This document shows, one piece after another, positions 10,022-18,220 of a DNA stretch of 32,282 nt. The DNA comes from CAISDA01 sp050258555 (lineage in GTDB: Bacteria; Bacteroidota; Ignavibacteria; UBA10030; UBA8401). Within the stretch, counting starts at the first letter, position 1. Each line of letters starts with the position of its first letter. The notes beneath the pieces are model-generated. The model did no database searches and was not told where the DNA came from. It saw nothing but the letters and a program-made list of their open reading frames with translations. The DNA is taken from positions 1 through 32,282 of the forward strand of contig JBLMZA010000167.1 of the NCBI GenBank assembly GCA_050258555.1. Reading direction: 5' to 3'. The position numbers and the translations under genes were made by a program.

Positions 10022-11026
10022 TTATTGTGCCGACGGAGGATCGATCGCCCATTTCAGATAGAGCGCGCCCCATGTGTAGCCGGCGCCGAAGCTTGCCAGG
10101 ACGACATTCTGTCCCTTCTTCATCTTGCCGGCATGCCACCACTCCGAAAGGCAGAGCGGGATCGTGGCCGTCGTCGTGTTGCCGTAGCGGTCGATGTTGA
10201 TCATGACCTTCGACGGATCGAGCTGCATGCGCTGCGCCGTGGCGTCGATGATGCGCAGGTTCGCCTGATGCGGCACGAGCCAGTCGACCATGTCGCCCGT
10301 CAGGCAGTTGCGTTCCATGATTTCCGCCGACACGTCCGCCATGCCGACAACGGCCGCCTTGAAGACGTTCTTGCCGTCCTGATAAATGTTGTGCATCTTC
10401 TTGTCGATCGTCTCATGCGTGGCCGGATGAAGGCTTCCGCCGGCTTTCATGTAGAGATAGGGCGCACCCGCGCCGTCGGCATAGACTTTGTGATCGATGA
10501 TGCCCAGACCGTCCTCGGCCGGTTCCAGGATCACCGCGCCGGCCGCATCGCCGAAGAGCACGCACGTGTTGCGGTCGGTATAGTCGACGATCGAGGTCAT
10601 CTTGTCGGCGCCGACGATGAGAATCTTCTTGTAGCGTCCGGCCTCGATGAACTGCTGTCCGATCGTGAGCGCGAAGACGAATCCCGAACAGGCGGCGTTC
10701 ATGTCGAACGCCCAGGCGTTCTTTGCGCCGATCTTCTCCTGCACCAGGCAGGCCGTCGTCGGGAAGAACATGTCCGGGGTCACGGTGGTGACGATGATGA
10801 GATCGAGGTCCGCCGCGGTGATGCCGCGGTTCTTCAGCGCCATCTTCGCCGCCTCTGTTGCCATATCGGAGGAGGCGCCGTGTTCCAGCACGCGCCGCTC
10901 TCTGATGCCCGTGCGCGTCATGATCCATTCGTCGGAAGTATTGACCATCTTTTCAAGATCCGCATTGGTCAGCACCTTTTCGGGTGTATAATGACCAACC
11001 GCTGTAATTGCTGCTCGTAGACTCAT
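10022..11026 (-). CDS. fabH: 3-oxoacyl-[acyl-carrier-protein] synthase III (KAS III)
   Basis: Initiates fatty-acid synthesis by condensing acetyl-CoA or a branched acyl-CoA with malonyl-ACP. From the chosen ATG (11024-11026) it has 334 residues. The catalytic triad is visible: Cys113 in 'NAACSGFVFAL', His253 in 'PHQANLRI' and Asn283 in 'YGNTTTATIPL'. 'DEWIMTRTGIRERR' and 'GDAAGAVIL' are also typical. The frame is open to 11119, but only from residue 32 does the sequence match FabH, so the inner start is used. It lies 166 bases downstream of plsX. That gap shows no strong structure or promoter on either strand. Confidence 0.97.
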   Translation of the reverse strand: MSLRAAITAVGHYTPEKVLTNADLEKMVNTSDEWIMTRTGIRERRVLEHGASSDMATEAAKMALKNRGITAADLDLIIVTTVTPDMFFPTTACLVQEKIGAKNAWAFDMNAACSGFVFALTIGQQFIEAGRYKKILIVGADKMTSIVDYTDRNTCVLFGDAAGAVILEPAEDGLGIIDHKVYADGAGAPYLYMKAGGSLHPATHETIDKKMHNIYQDGKNVFKAAVVGMADVSAEIMERNCLTGDMVDWLVPHQANLRIIDATAQRMQLDPSKVMINIDRYGNTTTATIPLCLSEWWHAGKMKKGQNVVLASFGAGYTWGALYLKWAIDPPSAQ

Positions 11027-11192
11027 TAAAACTTTCGTACCCTTGTGAAAAATGATTGATGTTATCGTTGACTGTTCATTCGCCGGCGCGCGACAATATG
11101 CGCATCCCACAGTGCTCATGGGGACGGAAACACGGCCGGGAGTGCAGGCTCAAGGAAGCGGTTGCAATTGCGGCATCGCATAACGCGCACAG

Positions 11193-12230
11193 TTACGAAG
11201 CCGTTCGCAGGGCTTCGCGGATCTTTTCATTGATCCGGCCCGTGACGGATTCCTCGGCGCGGAAGAGCATGTTCATGATCGCCTTGGGCGTCGATCCGCC
11301 GTGGCCGATGATCGTCACGCCGTTGACACCCAAAAGCGGTACGCCGCCGAACTCCTGATAATCCATGTCCTTAAAGACCGTGCGCAAGGGTCTGCGCATG
11401 ATCCCCATCAGCAATTTTTTCCACCACACCTGCTCGGCATATTGTTTGAATTGGAATTTGAGGTAGGATGGGACAGATTCGCCGAACTTCAGAAGGATGT
11501 TGCCGGTGAAGCCGTCACAGACGACGACATCGGCCGTGCCTTTGAGCACGTCACGGCCTTCGATATTGCCGATGAAATTGAGAGAGGATCTCTTGTGCTC
11601 GGTGAAGATCTTATAGGCTTCGTGCGCCTGTTCGTTGCCCTTGGTGGCCTCTTCACCGATATTGAGCAGGCCGACGCGCGGGTTCTTCTTCTTCAGCACG
11701 AGCTCGGAATACAGCGATCCCATGACGCCGAACTCAAATAAAAAATGCGGCTTGCAGTCGGTGACTGCACCCGCATCAACAACAAGCGTCGGTCCTGCCT
11801 GCGAAGGGAATACTGCGCCGATTGTGGGACGGCTCACGCCGGGCACGCGTCCGAGAATAAGCGTCGAGGCCGCCGTGACGGCGCCCGTATTGCCGGCGCT
11901 CACGAATGCCTCCGCCTTGCCTTCCTTGTGCAGCGTCATGCCCACAACCAGGGACGAATCCGTCTTCTGCTTGAGCGCCGCCACCGGCGAGTCGTGCATC
12001 GTAATGACTTCCGAGGCCGGCACAATGGAATAATTCAGACCCGCCGTCTCGCCCGCCTTCGCCAGTTCCGCGCGTATCGCCTCTTCATTGCCCACAAGCA
12101 CGACGTGGAAACGGTTGCCGCTCGAGCGCAATGCGCGTACCGCTCCCTGCACTTCATTGGCAGGGGCGAAATCGCCACCCATTGCATCGAGCACAATGCG
12201 TATCGGCTGTTTCAAGGTATCCGCACTCAT
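11193..12230 (-). CDS. plsX: Phosphate acyltransferase PlsX
   Basis: Converts acyl-ACP to acyl-phosphate for the PlsY route to lysophosphatidic acid, a peripheral membrane enzyme. At 345 residues it is of normal length. The opening 'IRIVLDAMGGDFAP' (from residue 10) is the PlsX signature. It is followed by 'VSAGNTGAV', 'PTIGAVFPSQAGPTLVVDAGA', 'LLNIGEEATKGNE' and 'ADVVVCDGFTGNILLK', all in the expected order. Position after rpmF and before fabH is the widely conserved arrangement. The start is the ATG at 12228-12230; no good Shine-Dalgarno is seen, and the leader holds the hairpin at 12252-12288. Confidence 0.97.
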   Translation of the reverse strand: MSADTLKQPIRIVLDAMGGDFAPANEVQGAVRALRSSGNRFHVVLVGNEEAIRAELAKAGETAGLNYSIVPASEVITMHDSPVAALKQKTDSSLVVGMTLHKEGKAEAFVSAGNTGAVTAASTLILGRVPGVSRPTIGAVFPSQAGPTLVVDAGAVTDCKPHFLFEFGVMGSLYSELVLKKKNPRVGLLNIGEEATKGNEQAHEAYKIFTEHKRSSLNFIGNIEGRDVLKGTADVVVCDGFTGNILLKFGESVPSYLKFQFKQYAEQVWWKKLLMGIMRRPLRTVFKDMDYQEFGGVPLLGVNGVTIIGHGGSTPKAIMNMLFRAEESVTGRINEKIREALRTAS

Positions 12231-12251
12231 GAATGAGAATAGTCGCCCTGC

Positions 12252-12288
12252 CCGGCGCGGCTTCTCTTCTCAGAAAAAAGCGCGCCGG
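12252..12288. other. Hairpin between rpmF and plsX
   Basis: CCGGCGCG (12252-12259) pairs perfectly with CGCGCCGG (12281-12288). The 21-base interior can extend the stem with a pyrimidine/purine run containing G-U pairs. It occupies half of the 74-base rpmF-plsX gap and ends about 20 bases before the plsX ATG on the minus strand. No T-tract follows. It may be a processing or mRNA-stability element. Confidence 0.4.
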
Positions 12289-12304
12289 AGCTTCGGTGAC
12301 GGTC

Positions 12305-12487
12305 TTAGGCTTCTTTGGGGATGAACATCGAACGGCCGTTGTAGTAACCGCAGTTGGGGCACGCGCGGTGCTGGAGCTTCATCTCGCGGCATTGCGGGCA
12401 TTCGCTCACGGCAGACGGAGTGGCCTTGTAATGGGTGCGGCGTTTGCGTCCGCGTGTCTTTGAATGTTTGCGTTTCGGATTCGGCAT
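12305..12487 (-). CDS. rpmF: 50S ribosomal protein L32
   Basis: Small zinc-ribbon ribosomal protein, 60 residues. The basic N-terminus 'MPNPKRKHSKTRGRKRR' is the L32 signature, and the four zinc cysteines are present as CPQC and CPNC. The frame is open to 12550, but the family start is the ATG at 12485-12487, residue 22 of the open frame. It lies 37 bases after yceD and 74 bases before plsX, the usual yceD-rpmF-plsX order that links ribosome and membrane-lipid synthesis. Confidence 0.97.
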   Translation of the reverse strand: MPNPKRKHSKTRGRKRRTHYKATPSAVSECPQCREMKLQHRACPNCGYYNGRSMFIPKEA

Positions 12488-12524
12488 GGTCGTTATTCCT
12501 GACTGAGAATGTAGTGTTCGTTGT

Positions 12525-13019
12525 TCATGATACAAGTTTTTGCAGCGCATCCCACCGGCCGTCGTGCTCTCCCGGCCGGCAGTCGCACGTGTGCTCGTTC
12601 AGATTCGTGCCGCACACCGGGCACAACCCGCGGCACTCTTCGCGGCACAGCGTCTTTGCCGGCACCGCCAGCACAAGGTATTCACGGACCACATCGGTCA
12701 GATCGATCGCATTCTGTCCTTCGGCGAGAATGAAAAAATTCTCATCCTCCGCCGCGCTCCGATCCGTTTCATCCCACGAATACACGGCATCGAACGTGAC
12801 ATCGATCGGAGCCGTAAAGTCATCGGCACACCGGTCGCACTGGAACGAGGCGTTCACCGTAGCGCGAATGGTTGCGAGTATCTGCCATGAAGTCTTTTCG
12901 AGCGAGACGCGCACCGTGACATCCCCGAGAAAATTCCCGGGAAGGTCCATCGTCTGCGCGCTCTGCGAAACCTCAAAGGTATGAAAGCCTGTCGAGAGAC
13001 CGGAAATATTGATTTTCAT
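12525..13019 (-). CDS. yceD: DUF177 (YceD) family protein
   Basis: A 164-residue DUF177 protein. It has a beta-rich N-terminal half ('LPGNFLGDVTVRVSLEKTSWQI') and the cysteine motif 'CDRCADDF'. The C-terminal part carries a further Cys cluster, 'CREECRGLCPVCGTNLN' and a final 'CDC'. YceD is found next to rpmF in most bacteria and is linked to 23S rRNA or ribosome assembly, though its mechanism is not settled. The start at 13017-13019 has a Shine-Dalgarno AAGGAAG eight bases upstream. The longer frame to 13118 would begin inside the -35 box of the promoter at 13,090-13,118, so it is rejected. It is the first gene of the long fab run. Confidence 0.92.
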   Translation of the reverse strand: MKINISGLSTGFHTFEVSQSAQTMDLPGNFLGDVTVRVSLEKTSWQILATIRATVNASFQCDRCADDFTAPIDVTFDAVYSWDETDRSAAEDENFFILAEGQNAIDLTDVVREYLVLAVPAKTLCREECRGLCPVCGTNLNEHTCDCRPGEHDGRWDALQKLVS

Positions 13020-13056
13020 TGCTTCGTCTTCCTTCAATATTTCACGATTCTGCGCG

Positions 13057-13076
13057 GAAAACGCGGTTGCGTTTTC
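13057..13076. other. 5' leader hairpin of the yceD-rpmF-fab transcript
   Basis: GAAAACGC and its complement (13057-13064, 13069-13076) form a perfect eight-base stem with a four-base loop. It sits in the roughly 65-base leader between the predicted start of transcription (near 13,083) and the yceD ATG. There is no T-run, so it is more likely an mRNA-stability or regulatory stem than a terminator. Confidence 0.35.
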
Positions 13077-13089
13077 GCAAATTTCATTA

Positions 13090-13118
13090 AATATAGGAAG
13101 AATCTGCAACAGAGTCAA
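13090..13118 (-). promoter_or_regulatory. Sigma-70-type promoter of the yceD-rpmF-plsX-fab operon
   Basis: Read on the minus strand it is TTGACT (13113-13118), a 17-base spacer, then TATATT (13090-13095). Both boxes are close to consensus and the spacing is optimal. It lies in the 224-base divergent gap 13,020-13,243 between yceD and the glycosyltransferase. No comparably strong plus-strand promoter was found in the same gap. Confidence 0.8.
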
Positions 13119-13243
13119 GAATCTGAATTCTGTTTTTCTTTTCCGTCGGTGCTCGGGCGTCCGGAGCGGGACTTTTCAGGAATTTTTCGTATTTTCCATC
13201 CACAGACAATCATTCGTTCAGCACTCAGCGCTCCCGGTTATTT

Positions 13244-14137
13244 ATGGTCACGATACTGATCCCCGTGTATAATGAAGCGGAAACGCTTTCTGCCGTCATT
13301 CCCCCGATCGCCGAATTCTGCCGGCAGAAGCAGTGGCACCTTCTCTGCGTCAACGACGGTTCGACAGACGCCTCGTGCCGGATGCTTGCCGAACTTTCGG
13401 CCGTGCACGGCTTCACGGTGCTTCACCACAAGGTCAACAGAGGATACGGCGCCGCGATGAAAACCGGCATCCGGGCCGCGGGCACGGAGCTCATACTGAC
13501 GATGGATGCCGACGGGCAGCACACCATACGCGACTGCGAACGGCTGTATGAGACGCTCCTCGAGACCGATGCCGACATGGTGCTCGGCTCGCGCAAGGGT
13601 TCGGCCGATGCCGGCGTGTGGCGCGGCCTGGGCAAATCGATCATCCGGCGCTTCGCCTCGCTCCTGATGCCGCTGCCGGTCTACGACATCAACAGCGGCA
13701 TGCGCATCTACCGCACCTCGATCGCGCGCGAAGCGCTCCATCTTCTGCCCGACACCTTTTCGTTTTCCGACACGCTCACACTGCTCTTCGTCAACAGCCG
13801 GCAGCGCGTGCTCGAAACGCCGATCACCGTCTCGGCGCGGCGCGGCGGCAAAAGCACGATCTCGCTGCAAACGGCATTCGAGACGGTCATGGAAATTCTG
13901 AATATCGCCGTGCTCTTCAATCCGATGAAGATTTTCCTGCCGGTGGCGCTGGCCTGCTTCGCCGTCGGCATTCCCTGGGGCGTCTACATCGTCTCGCTCG
14001 GGCACGGCGTGAGCGTCGGTTCGAGCCTCTTGATCATCACGGGCATCCTCTCCTTCCTTCTCGGATTGATCGCCGAGCAGCTCTCCTCCATCAAAAAGGC
14101 GATCCGTCCGGACGCCGGATGGAGCCGGGAGCGATGA
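13244..14137 (+). CDS. Family 2 glycosyltransferase, polyprenyl-phosphate sugar synthase type
   Basis: A 297-residue GT-A glycosyltransferase with a membrane anchor. 'VTILIPVYNEAETL' opens the protein, 'LLCVNDGSTDAS' gives the nucleotide-binding Asp, and the DXD-like metal motif is 'MDADGQH'. A later 'DINSGMRIYR' matches the dolichol-phosphate mannosyltransferase/DpgS subgroup. Two hydrophobic segments close the protein (about 225-250 and 260-285), as in the membrane-anchored members that make undecaprenyl-phosphate sugars. The donor sugar cannot be told. The start is the ATG at 13244 directly before the family N-terminus; no Shine-Dalgarno is visible. Its TGA overlaps the next ATG by four bases, so the pair is translationally coupled. 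A GT-C enzyme next door would be the natural user of its lipid-linked product. Confidence 0.88.
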   Translation: MVTILIPVYNEAETLSAVIPPIAEFCRQKQWHLLCVNDGSTDASCRMLAELSAVHGFTVLHHKVNRGYGAAMKTGIRAAGTELILTMDADGQHTIRDCERLYETLLETDADMVLGSRKGSADAGVWRGLGKSIIRRFASLLMPLPVYDINSGMRIYRTSIAREALHLLPDTFSFSDTLTLLFVNSRQRVLETPITVSARRGGKSTISLQTAFETVMEILNIAVLFNPMKIFLPVALACFAVGIPWGVYIVSLGHGVSVGSSLLIITGILSFLLGLIAEQLSSIKKAIRPDAGWSRER

Positions 14138-15396
14138 TGCCGCGTGCTCTGAAATATGTGATCGGTACGCTCTTCGTGCTCCGCGTGGCGCTCTCGTTCG
14201 CGCTTTCAGACGGACTCTTCAGGAGCGACAGCATCACGTACTTCGGGGCCGTCGTGAATCTCGGTCTCAACGGCAACATCTCCTCGATACAGCCGGAGGA
14301 TGAGGCGCGCTTCAAGAACGGCGCCGATGCCGAAGAGCTCTACCGGCATCTTGCGGACATCGACAATCCCCTCTACCGGCCTCTGCCCTATCAGTGGCTG
14401 CATGCGGCGCTCTACTCGCCGATCCTGTTTTTCTGGCGGTCGCTCACGCCGGTGATCCTGATCAACAACCTGCTGTTTTTCGCGGCGGGCATTCTCTTCT
14501 TCCGCGCCGTGGCGCGCTCCTGCTCCGTCATGGCCCAGTCGGCGGCATGGCTGCTCTATGCGTTCTTTCCGCCCTTTTTCTATCTCACGCAGCAGTTCTT
14601 TTCCGAGCCGCTCTTTCTCTTCCTTTTTGCGGGCATCATCCTCCTGATCGACAAGCTCGGCTGGGAACAGTTCTTTTTTCTCTTTCTCGGAGCAGCCGCC
14701 GCGTCGCTCACGCGTCCCTTCGGCGTCGTCCTCACGGCATCGCTCATTCTCTACTCGCTTGTTAAGCGGAATTATGCCCGCTCGGCCGGACTCCTCGGCG
14801 CTCTCTTGCTCGCGCTCGGCATCAATGCCGTCGTCATGCTGCATGCCGTGCCGGAACACGCGCGCGTCTTCTCCGTTTCCGCGGCCGAGACCTTTTATTG
14901 CACCACGAGCGCCCGGGGAAACGGAGATTTCGATTACTACTTCGACGTTCCCGAGGCGGCCGAAGCCGACAGCACGCTGCAGCATTACCGATCGGGATCG
15001 ATCTCTGGCGCGGCATTGATCGCTCAGGCGCTCGAACAGAATGTGCGCATGCCGGAACGGTTTCTCTCGAACAGCACCGCCAAACTCAGCAATTATTTCT
15101 TCAGCATCGTACCCGAGCGCTGGATCTACCCTCCCGTGCAGGCGCAGACGCCGATGAAGAAGCTCTTGTGGATCGTGCAGAATCTCTTCCTCTTCGCGCT
15201 TGCGGGCATCGGTCTTCTCAAGGCGAGGAAGGAGCCTGCCGTGCTCTTTCTCTACGTCTTTGCGGTGGGACTCTTGTTCCATTTCTTCCTGCTGGCCCGC
15301 TACCGCTACTTTCTGCCCATGCTTCTCTATGCCGTGGCGTTCATTCCTTTGGCCGTCGACTGGATGCGCTCGCGATCACGGCGCACGCGCGCATAA
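14134..15396 (+). CDS. GT-C fold integral-membrane glycosyltransferase (ArnT/PMT-like)
   Basis: A 420-residue protein with roughly ten to twelve hydrophobic segments and a short basic tail. After the first segment comes a periplasmic loop with 'LFRSDSITYFG', containing the Asp32 expected for the metal/phosphate site of GT-C enzymes. It continues to 'LYRPLPYQWLHAALYSP', which resembles the PMT_2 family. A second larger loop (about 245-330) precedes the last membrane segments. Such enzymes move a sugar from a polyprenyl-phosphate to a lipid, glycan or protein on the outer face of the inner membrane. The acceptor is unknown. The start is taken at the first of two ATGs (14134), which overlaps the preceding stop and has GGGAG just upstream. 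Confidence 0.75.
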   Translation: MMPRALKYVIGTLFVLRVALSFALSDGLFRSDSITYFGAVVNLGLNGNISSIQPEDEARFKNGADAEELYRHLADIDNPLYRPLPYQWLHAALYSPILFFWRSLTPVILINNLLFFAAGILFFRAVARSCSVMAQSAAWLLYAFFPPFFYLTQQFFSEPLFLFLFAGIILLIDKLGWEQFFFLFLGAAAASLTRPFGVVLTASLILYSLVKRNYARSAGLLGALLLALGINAVVMLHAVPEHARVFSVSAAETFYCTTSARGNGDFDYYFDVPEAAEADSTLQHYRSGSISGAALIAQALEQNVRMPERFLSNSTAKLSNYFFSIVPERWIYPPVQAQTPMKKLLWIVQNLFLFALAGIGLLKARKEPAVLFLYVFAVGLLFHFFLLARYRYFLPMLLYAVAFIPLAVDWMRSRSRRTRA

Positions 15397-15400
15397 CGAC

Positions 15401-15476
15401 AAAAAAAATCCCCCGGCCATGTCTCTTTCACACACGCTGTGTGTGTGTGAGATGATCGGGGGACATTCTTTTTTTT
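15401..15476. terminator. Bidirectional intrinsic terminator between convergent genes
   Basis: An outer seven-base stem (15409-15415 with 15457-15463, TCCCCCG and its complement) encloses an inner CACACAC/GTGTGTG stem. Eight A precede the structure and eight T follow it six bases later, so it can stop transcription in both directions. It lies between the GT-C gene (plus) and the DUF3276 gene (minus), exactly where a shared terminator is expected. Confidence 0.85.
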
Positions 15477-15496
15477 CGTCCTCACGGACGCTGTCT

Positions 15497-15826
15497 TCAG
15501 GCGAGCACCGACTCGGATTGTTCTTCCTGCACGGGTTCCTCCGCCGCTTCAGATGATTGAGGCTGCTCTTCTCCGCCGCACTTTGCAAATTCATCATGAA
15601 CGAAGTCCACCGCTTCAGCCAGCGCATCGGCGAACTTTTCAAAGTCTTCCTTGTATAAGAATATCTTATGCTTCTGGAATTCCGTATCGCCGACTTTTTT
15701 GCTTTCGGTGATCGTGATATAGAAATCTTTCTCTGATTTCGTCGCCTTGACGTCGAAGAAGTAAGTCCGCTTTCCAGCCCGAACGCGCTTCGAGAATATT
15801 TCGTCTTTATAAGCCGTCGATTCCAC
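15497..15826 (-). CDS. PUR-alpha-like DUF3276 nucleic-acid-binding protein
   Basis: A small protein, 109 residues from GTG. The core 'DEIFSKRVRAGKRTYFFDVKATKSEKDFYITITESKK' and 'QKHKIFLYKEDFEKFADAL' match the DUF3276/PUR family of Bacteroidota and of Borrelia (BpuR), which binds single-stranded DNA or RNA. The C-terminal 25 residues are a low-complexity acidic Glu/Gln/Ser tail. An ATG at 15833-15835 touches the AAGGAGG Shine-Dalgarno with no spacing. The in-frame GTG at 15824-15826 is nine bases from it, so the GTG is preferred; the alternative adds three residues. It is the last minus-strand gene before the bidirectional terminator. Confidence 0.85.
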   Translation of the reverse strand: MESTAYKDEIFSKRVRAGKRTYFFDVKATKSEKDFYITITESKKVGDTEFQKHKIFLYKEDFEKFADALAEAVDFVHDEFAKCGGEEQPQSSEAAEEPVQEEQSESVLA

Positions 15827-15864
15827 TGCTGTCATCCTCCTTACCTGTATAAACTATTCGTGAT

Positions 15865-15960
15865 TCAAAATTCCGCCATTGGATCCGGCTCAGCCGTTGT
15901 GACCTGTTCAGCGGTTAGTGCGTGTGCTTGTTGTAATGCGAGACGGTAACGATCGTACAT
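15865..15960 (-). CDS. Possible 31-residue small protein
   Basis: An ATG-to-TGA frame of 31 codons lies in the 147-base gap between the propeller gene and DUF3276, on the same strand. It begins MYDRYRLALQQAHALTAEQ and ends in an acidic Pro/Glu tail, so it could form one amphipathic helix. A full AAGGAGGTGA anti-16S match sits upstream at the end of the propeller gene, but the distance to the ATG (about 16 bases) is longer than usual. It matches nothing recognised and may be chance. Confidence 0.2.
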   Translation of the reverse strand: MYDRYRLALQQAHALTAEQVTTAEPDPMAEF

Positions 15961-15973
15961 GTATGATGCCCGG

Positions 15974-18220
15974 TCACCTCCTTATCACTGCCAGTTTCGC
16001 CGTTCCGAGGCTGCTGCCGTTCTCGCTGTAGGCCACGGCAATGTAAATGCCGCTGGCGGCCGGCTCGCCCGAATCGGTGTTTCCGTCCCAGAATGCCCGT
16101 CCCCCGCCCTGGGCGGAAAATTGCCTGACGAGTTTCCCCGTGAGTGTGAGTATTTTGATTGTGGAGCCCTCGGCCAACCCGTTGATCGTGACCGAGTGAT
16201 CGATCCATGTGCGGAAAGGATTGGGAGCCACAGACAATGTGGAATAATCGGGTGAAGGTGCAACAGTGGCAATGCCGACGGAAGAGAGTCCCTTGGCCGT
16301 GCCGAAATATGCCAGCCCGTTTTTCGCATCGAAGGCGATCGAGAGCACGTTGTCGTCCACGAGCTTCCCGTTCGAATTGGCGACCGTGTACTGCTCGAGC
16401 AGCGAGGTGCCGTCGGGCGAGAGCACGAAGACGCCGCGCGCCGTGCCGATCCATTTGTTGTTCACGGCATCGAGCGTGATGCAGTTGATGTATTGGTCGC
16501 GCACCGCGCCGAGAAACACTTTGGTTGCGGTGCCGGGCCGGAGCGGATCGTTGATCACCGTGATGCCGACCGACGTGCCGAACCAGAGCGCGCCCTCCCT
16601 GTCCTCGACAATCGATGTGACGGAAGCATTCGTGATGCCGTTGGCCTCGGTGAGCAGGCCCCATCCGTCCTCGGTCGTTCCGGCAATCGACGGCTTGCCC
16701 TCGTGCAGGAAGACAAAGCGGGCCTCGGCCGGGAAGCTCGGGATCGCGTTCGTGAACCATTTGGTGTCGTTCCGGTCGACATGCACGCCAAGCATGGATT
16801 TATAGGAGCCCAGCGCGGCCGGGTACGATTCCCATGTGAAATCCGGCTTCATTTTCCAGACGACTTTCGCATTGTCACCTGAAAGGTAAATGGATGTCCA
16901 GACGTTGCCCGATGCGTCGAACGACGGAACAGCCGGCACGATATAATTGGTATCATTCGAGAGACCGAAAAATCCCGGATAGGTCTTGTCGAAGATGCGG
17001 ACGAACTCGCCCTTGCTGTTGAGCAGCACGAGTCCTCCTCCCCACATGCTCAGCCATTTCGAATCGTCGGGACCGATGGCCACGCCGAAGCATTCATTGT
17101 ATCGAAGTCCCGGCACGTTCTTCATCGAATAGTTGTGCCACATGCTGCCGTCGTAGCTGTAGAAGCCGTGCCCGTTCTGATATCCCGATGCGCACCAGAT
17201 CGCGCCCGATGCATCGACGGCAAGTCCGACGAAGGAATTCGAAGCGGGACCGTTCGGCATCACTGTCGCCCATGCCGTATCGGAAGCGGTGCCGAAGGCG
17301 ATGCCGCTCGAATCGGTGGCAAAGGCCAGCGCGCCGTTGACGACTGTTCCGCCGGTGACGACATCGGCGATCGCGGCGCCCAGGCGCAAAGGAACGCCGC
17401 CTGCGGTCAAAGAAAAAATCGTGTGCTGCGTATCAGAGATCGTCTGCGCCAGGTAGAGCCGTGACTCGTCCCGGGCCGCGATCGTGACAGGCGAAGGCAC
17501 ACTCGGATCGGCTGTCCAGGCAGAGCCGTCGAATGTGAAAAATCCGTGCGCTCCCGCAGCGGCGACGGTGCCTTTGAACAGGGCGAGCGAGGAGACGCCA
17601 TCCATCGCATCGAACACGGTCCAGGATTCGGGGGCCGCAAGATTAACGGCGCCGGGCCTGGAGACGACAACCGCCTGTGTCGTGGCGGCATAGACGCGGT
17701 TATTATGCACCGCGACGGCCGTGACGGGAGGAACGGCCACCGTTCCGAAATTGCCGTATGTGTCGATGAATTCGAAACGGGGAATGGAAAAGAGGCTCAC
17801 GCCGAAGGCGGTCGCGATGTAGAGCGAATCGCCCGAGAGGAAGAATGCGTTGATCCGTTTCTGCGTCTTGGATGAGACGGCGATGTCGCGCACGTAGCGC
17901 CACCTGCCGCTTGCGGGCGAATAGACGTCGATCGAGCCGTCGGCCTGTCCGAACCAGACGGCGCCCGTGCGGTCGATCGTGATGGCGGTGATGTCGTTGG
18001 TGGTGAGGCCTTCGGAATTGGTGATGCGCGTGAACGACGAGTCGGCGATGTGATAGAGGAAGGCGCCGCCGCTGGTGGCGGCCCAGAGGGAGTCGTGCGA
18101 CGAGGCGACGCCGCGCACGGCATTCATTGCCGTGAAGTTTTTCCAGTCGCCGATTCCACCGCGTGCCGCCGACAAGGCCATCCCCGCAGCCGCCACTATC
18201 AAAGCCAGACGTTTCATCAT
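15974..18220 (-). CDS. Secreted two-component-sensor-type beta-propeller with type IX sorting domain
   Basis: A 748-residue exported protein. A signal peptide is evident (Met-Met-Lys-Arg then a hydrophobic run to about residue 20). The body has repeated propeller blades of the sensor/reg_prop type, for example 'ITNSEGLTTNDITAITIDRTGAVWFGQADG', 'VTSIVEDREGALWFGTSVG' and 'INCITLDAVNNKWIGTARG'. The last 85 residues ('VAPNPFRTWI...TGKLVRQF...FWDGNTDSGEPAASGIY...KLAVIRR') are a FlgD-like domain that serves as a type IX secretion signal in this phylum. No kinase part is attached. The start is the first of two ATGs (18218-18220), overlapping the ribH stop as ATGA. The frame open to 18292 lies in ribH and is rejected. 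Ligand and target are unknown. Confidence 0.85.
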   Translation of the reverse strand: MMKRLALIVAAAGMALSAARGGIGDWKNFTAMNAVRGVASSHDSLWAATSGGAFLYHIADSSFTRITNSEGLTTNDITAITIDRTGAVWFGQADGSIDVYSPASGRWRYVRDIAVSSKTQKRINAFFLSGDSLYIATAFGVSLFSIPRFEFIDTYGNFGTVAVPPVTAVAVHNNRVYAATTQAVVVSRPGAVNLAAPESWTVFDAMDGVSSLALFKGTVAAAGAHGFFTFDGSAWTADPSVPSPVTIAARDESRLYLAQTISDTQHTIFSLTAGGVPLRLGAAIADVVTGGTVVNGALAFATDSSGIAFGTASDTAWATVMPNGPASNSFVGLAVDASGAIWCASGYQNGHGFYSYDGSMWHNYSMKNVPGLRYNECFGVAIGPDDSKWLSMWGGGLVLLNSKGEFVRIFDKTYPGFFGLSNDTNYIVPAVPSFDASGNVWTSIYLSGDNAKVVWKMKPDFTWESYPAALGSYKSMLGVHVDRNDTKWFTNAIPSFPAEARFVFLHEGKPSIAGTTEDGWGLLTEANGITNASVTSIVEDREGALWFGTSVGITVINDPLRPGTATKVFLGAVRDQYINCITLDAVNNKWIGTARGVFVLSPDGTSLLEQYTVANSNGKLVDDNVLSIAFDAKNGLAYFGTAKGLSSVGIATVAPSPDYSTLSVAPNPFRTWIDHSVTINGLAEGSTIKILTLTGKLVRQFSAQGGGRAFWDGNTDSGEPAASGIYIAVAYSENGSSLGTAKLAVIRR

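Noticed and set aside
16000..18220. Full sensor histidine kinase reading of the propeller gene
   Set aside because: The blades resemble those of hybrid kinases, but the C-terminus is a FlgD-like sorting domain and no HisKA or ATPase part is present.
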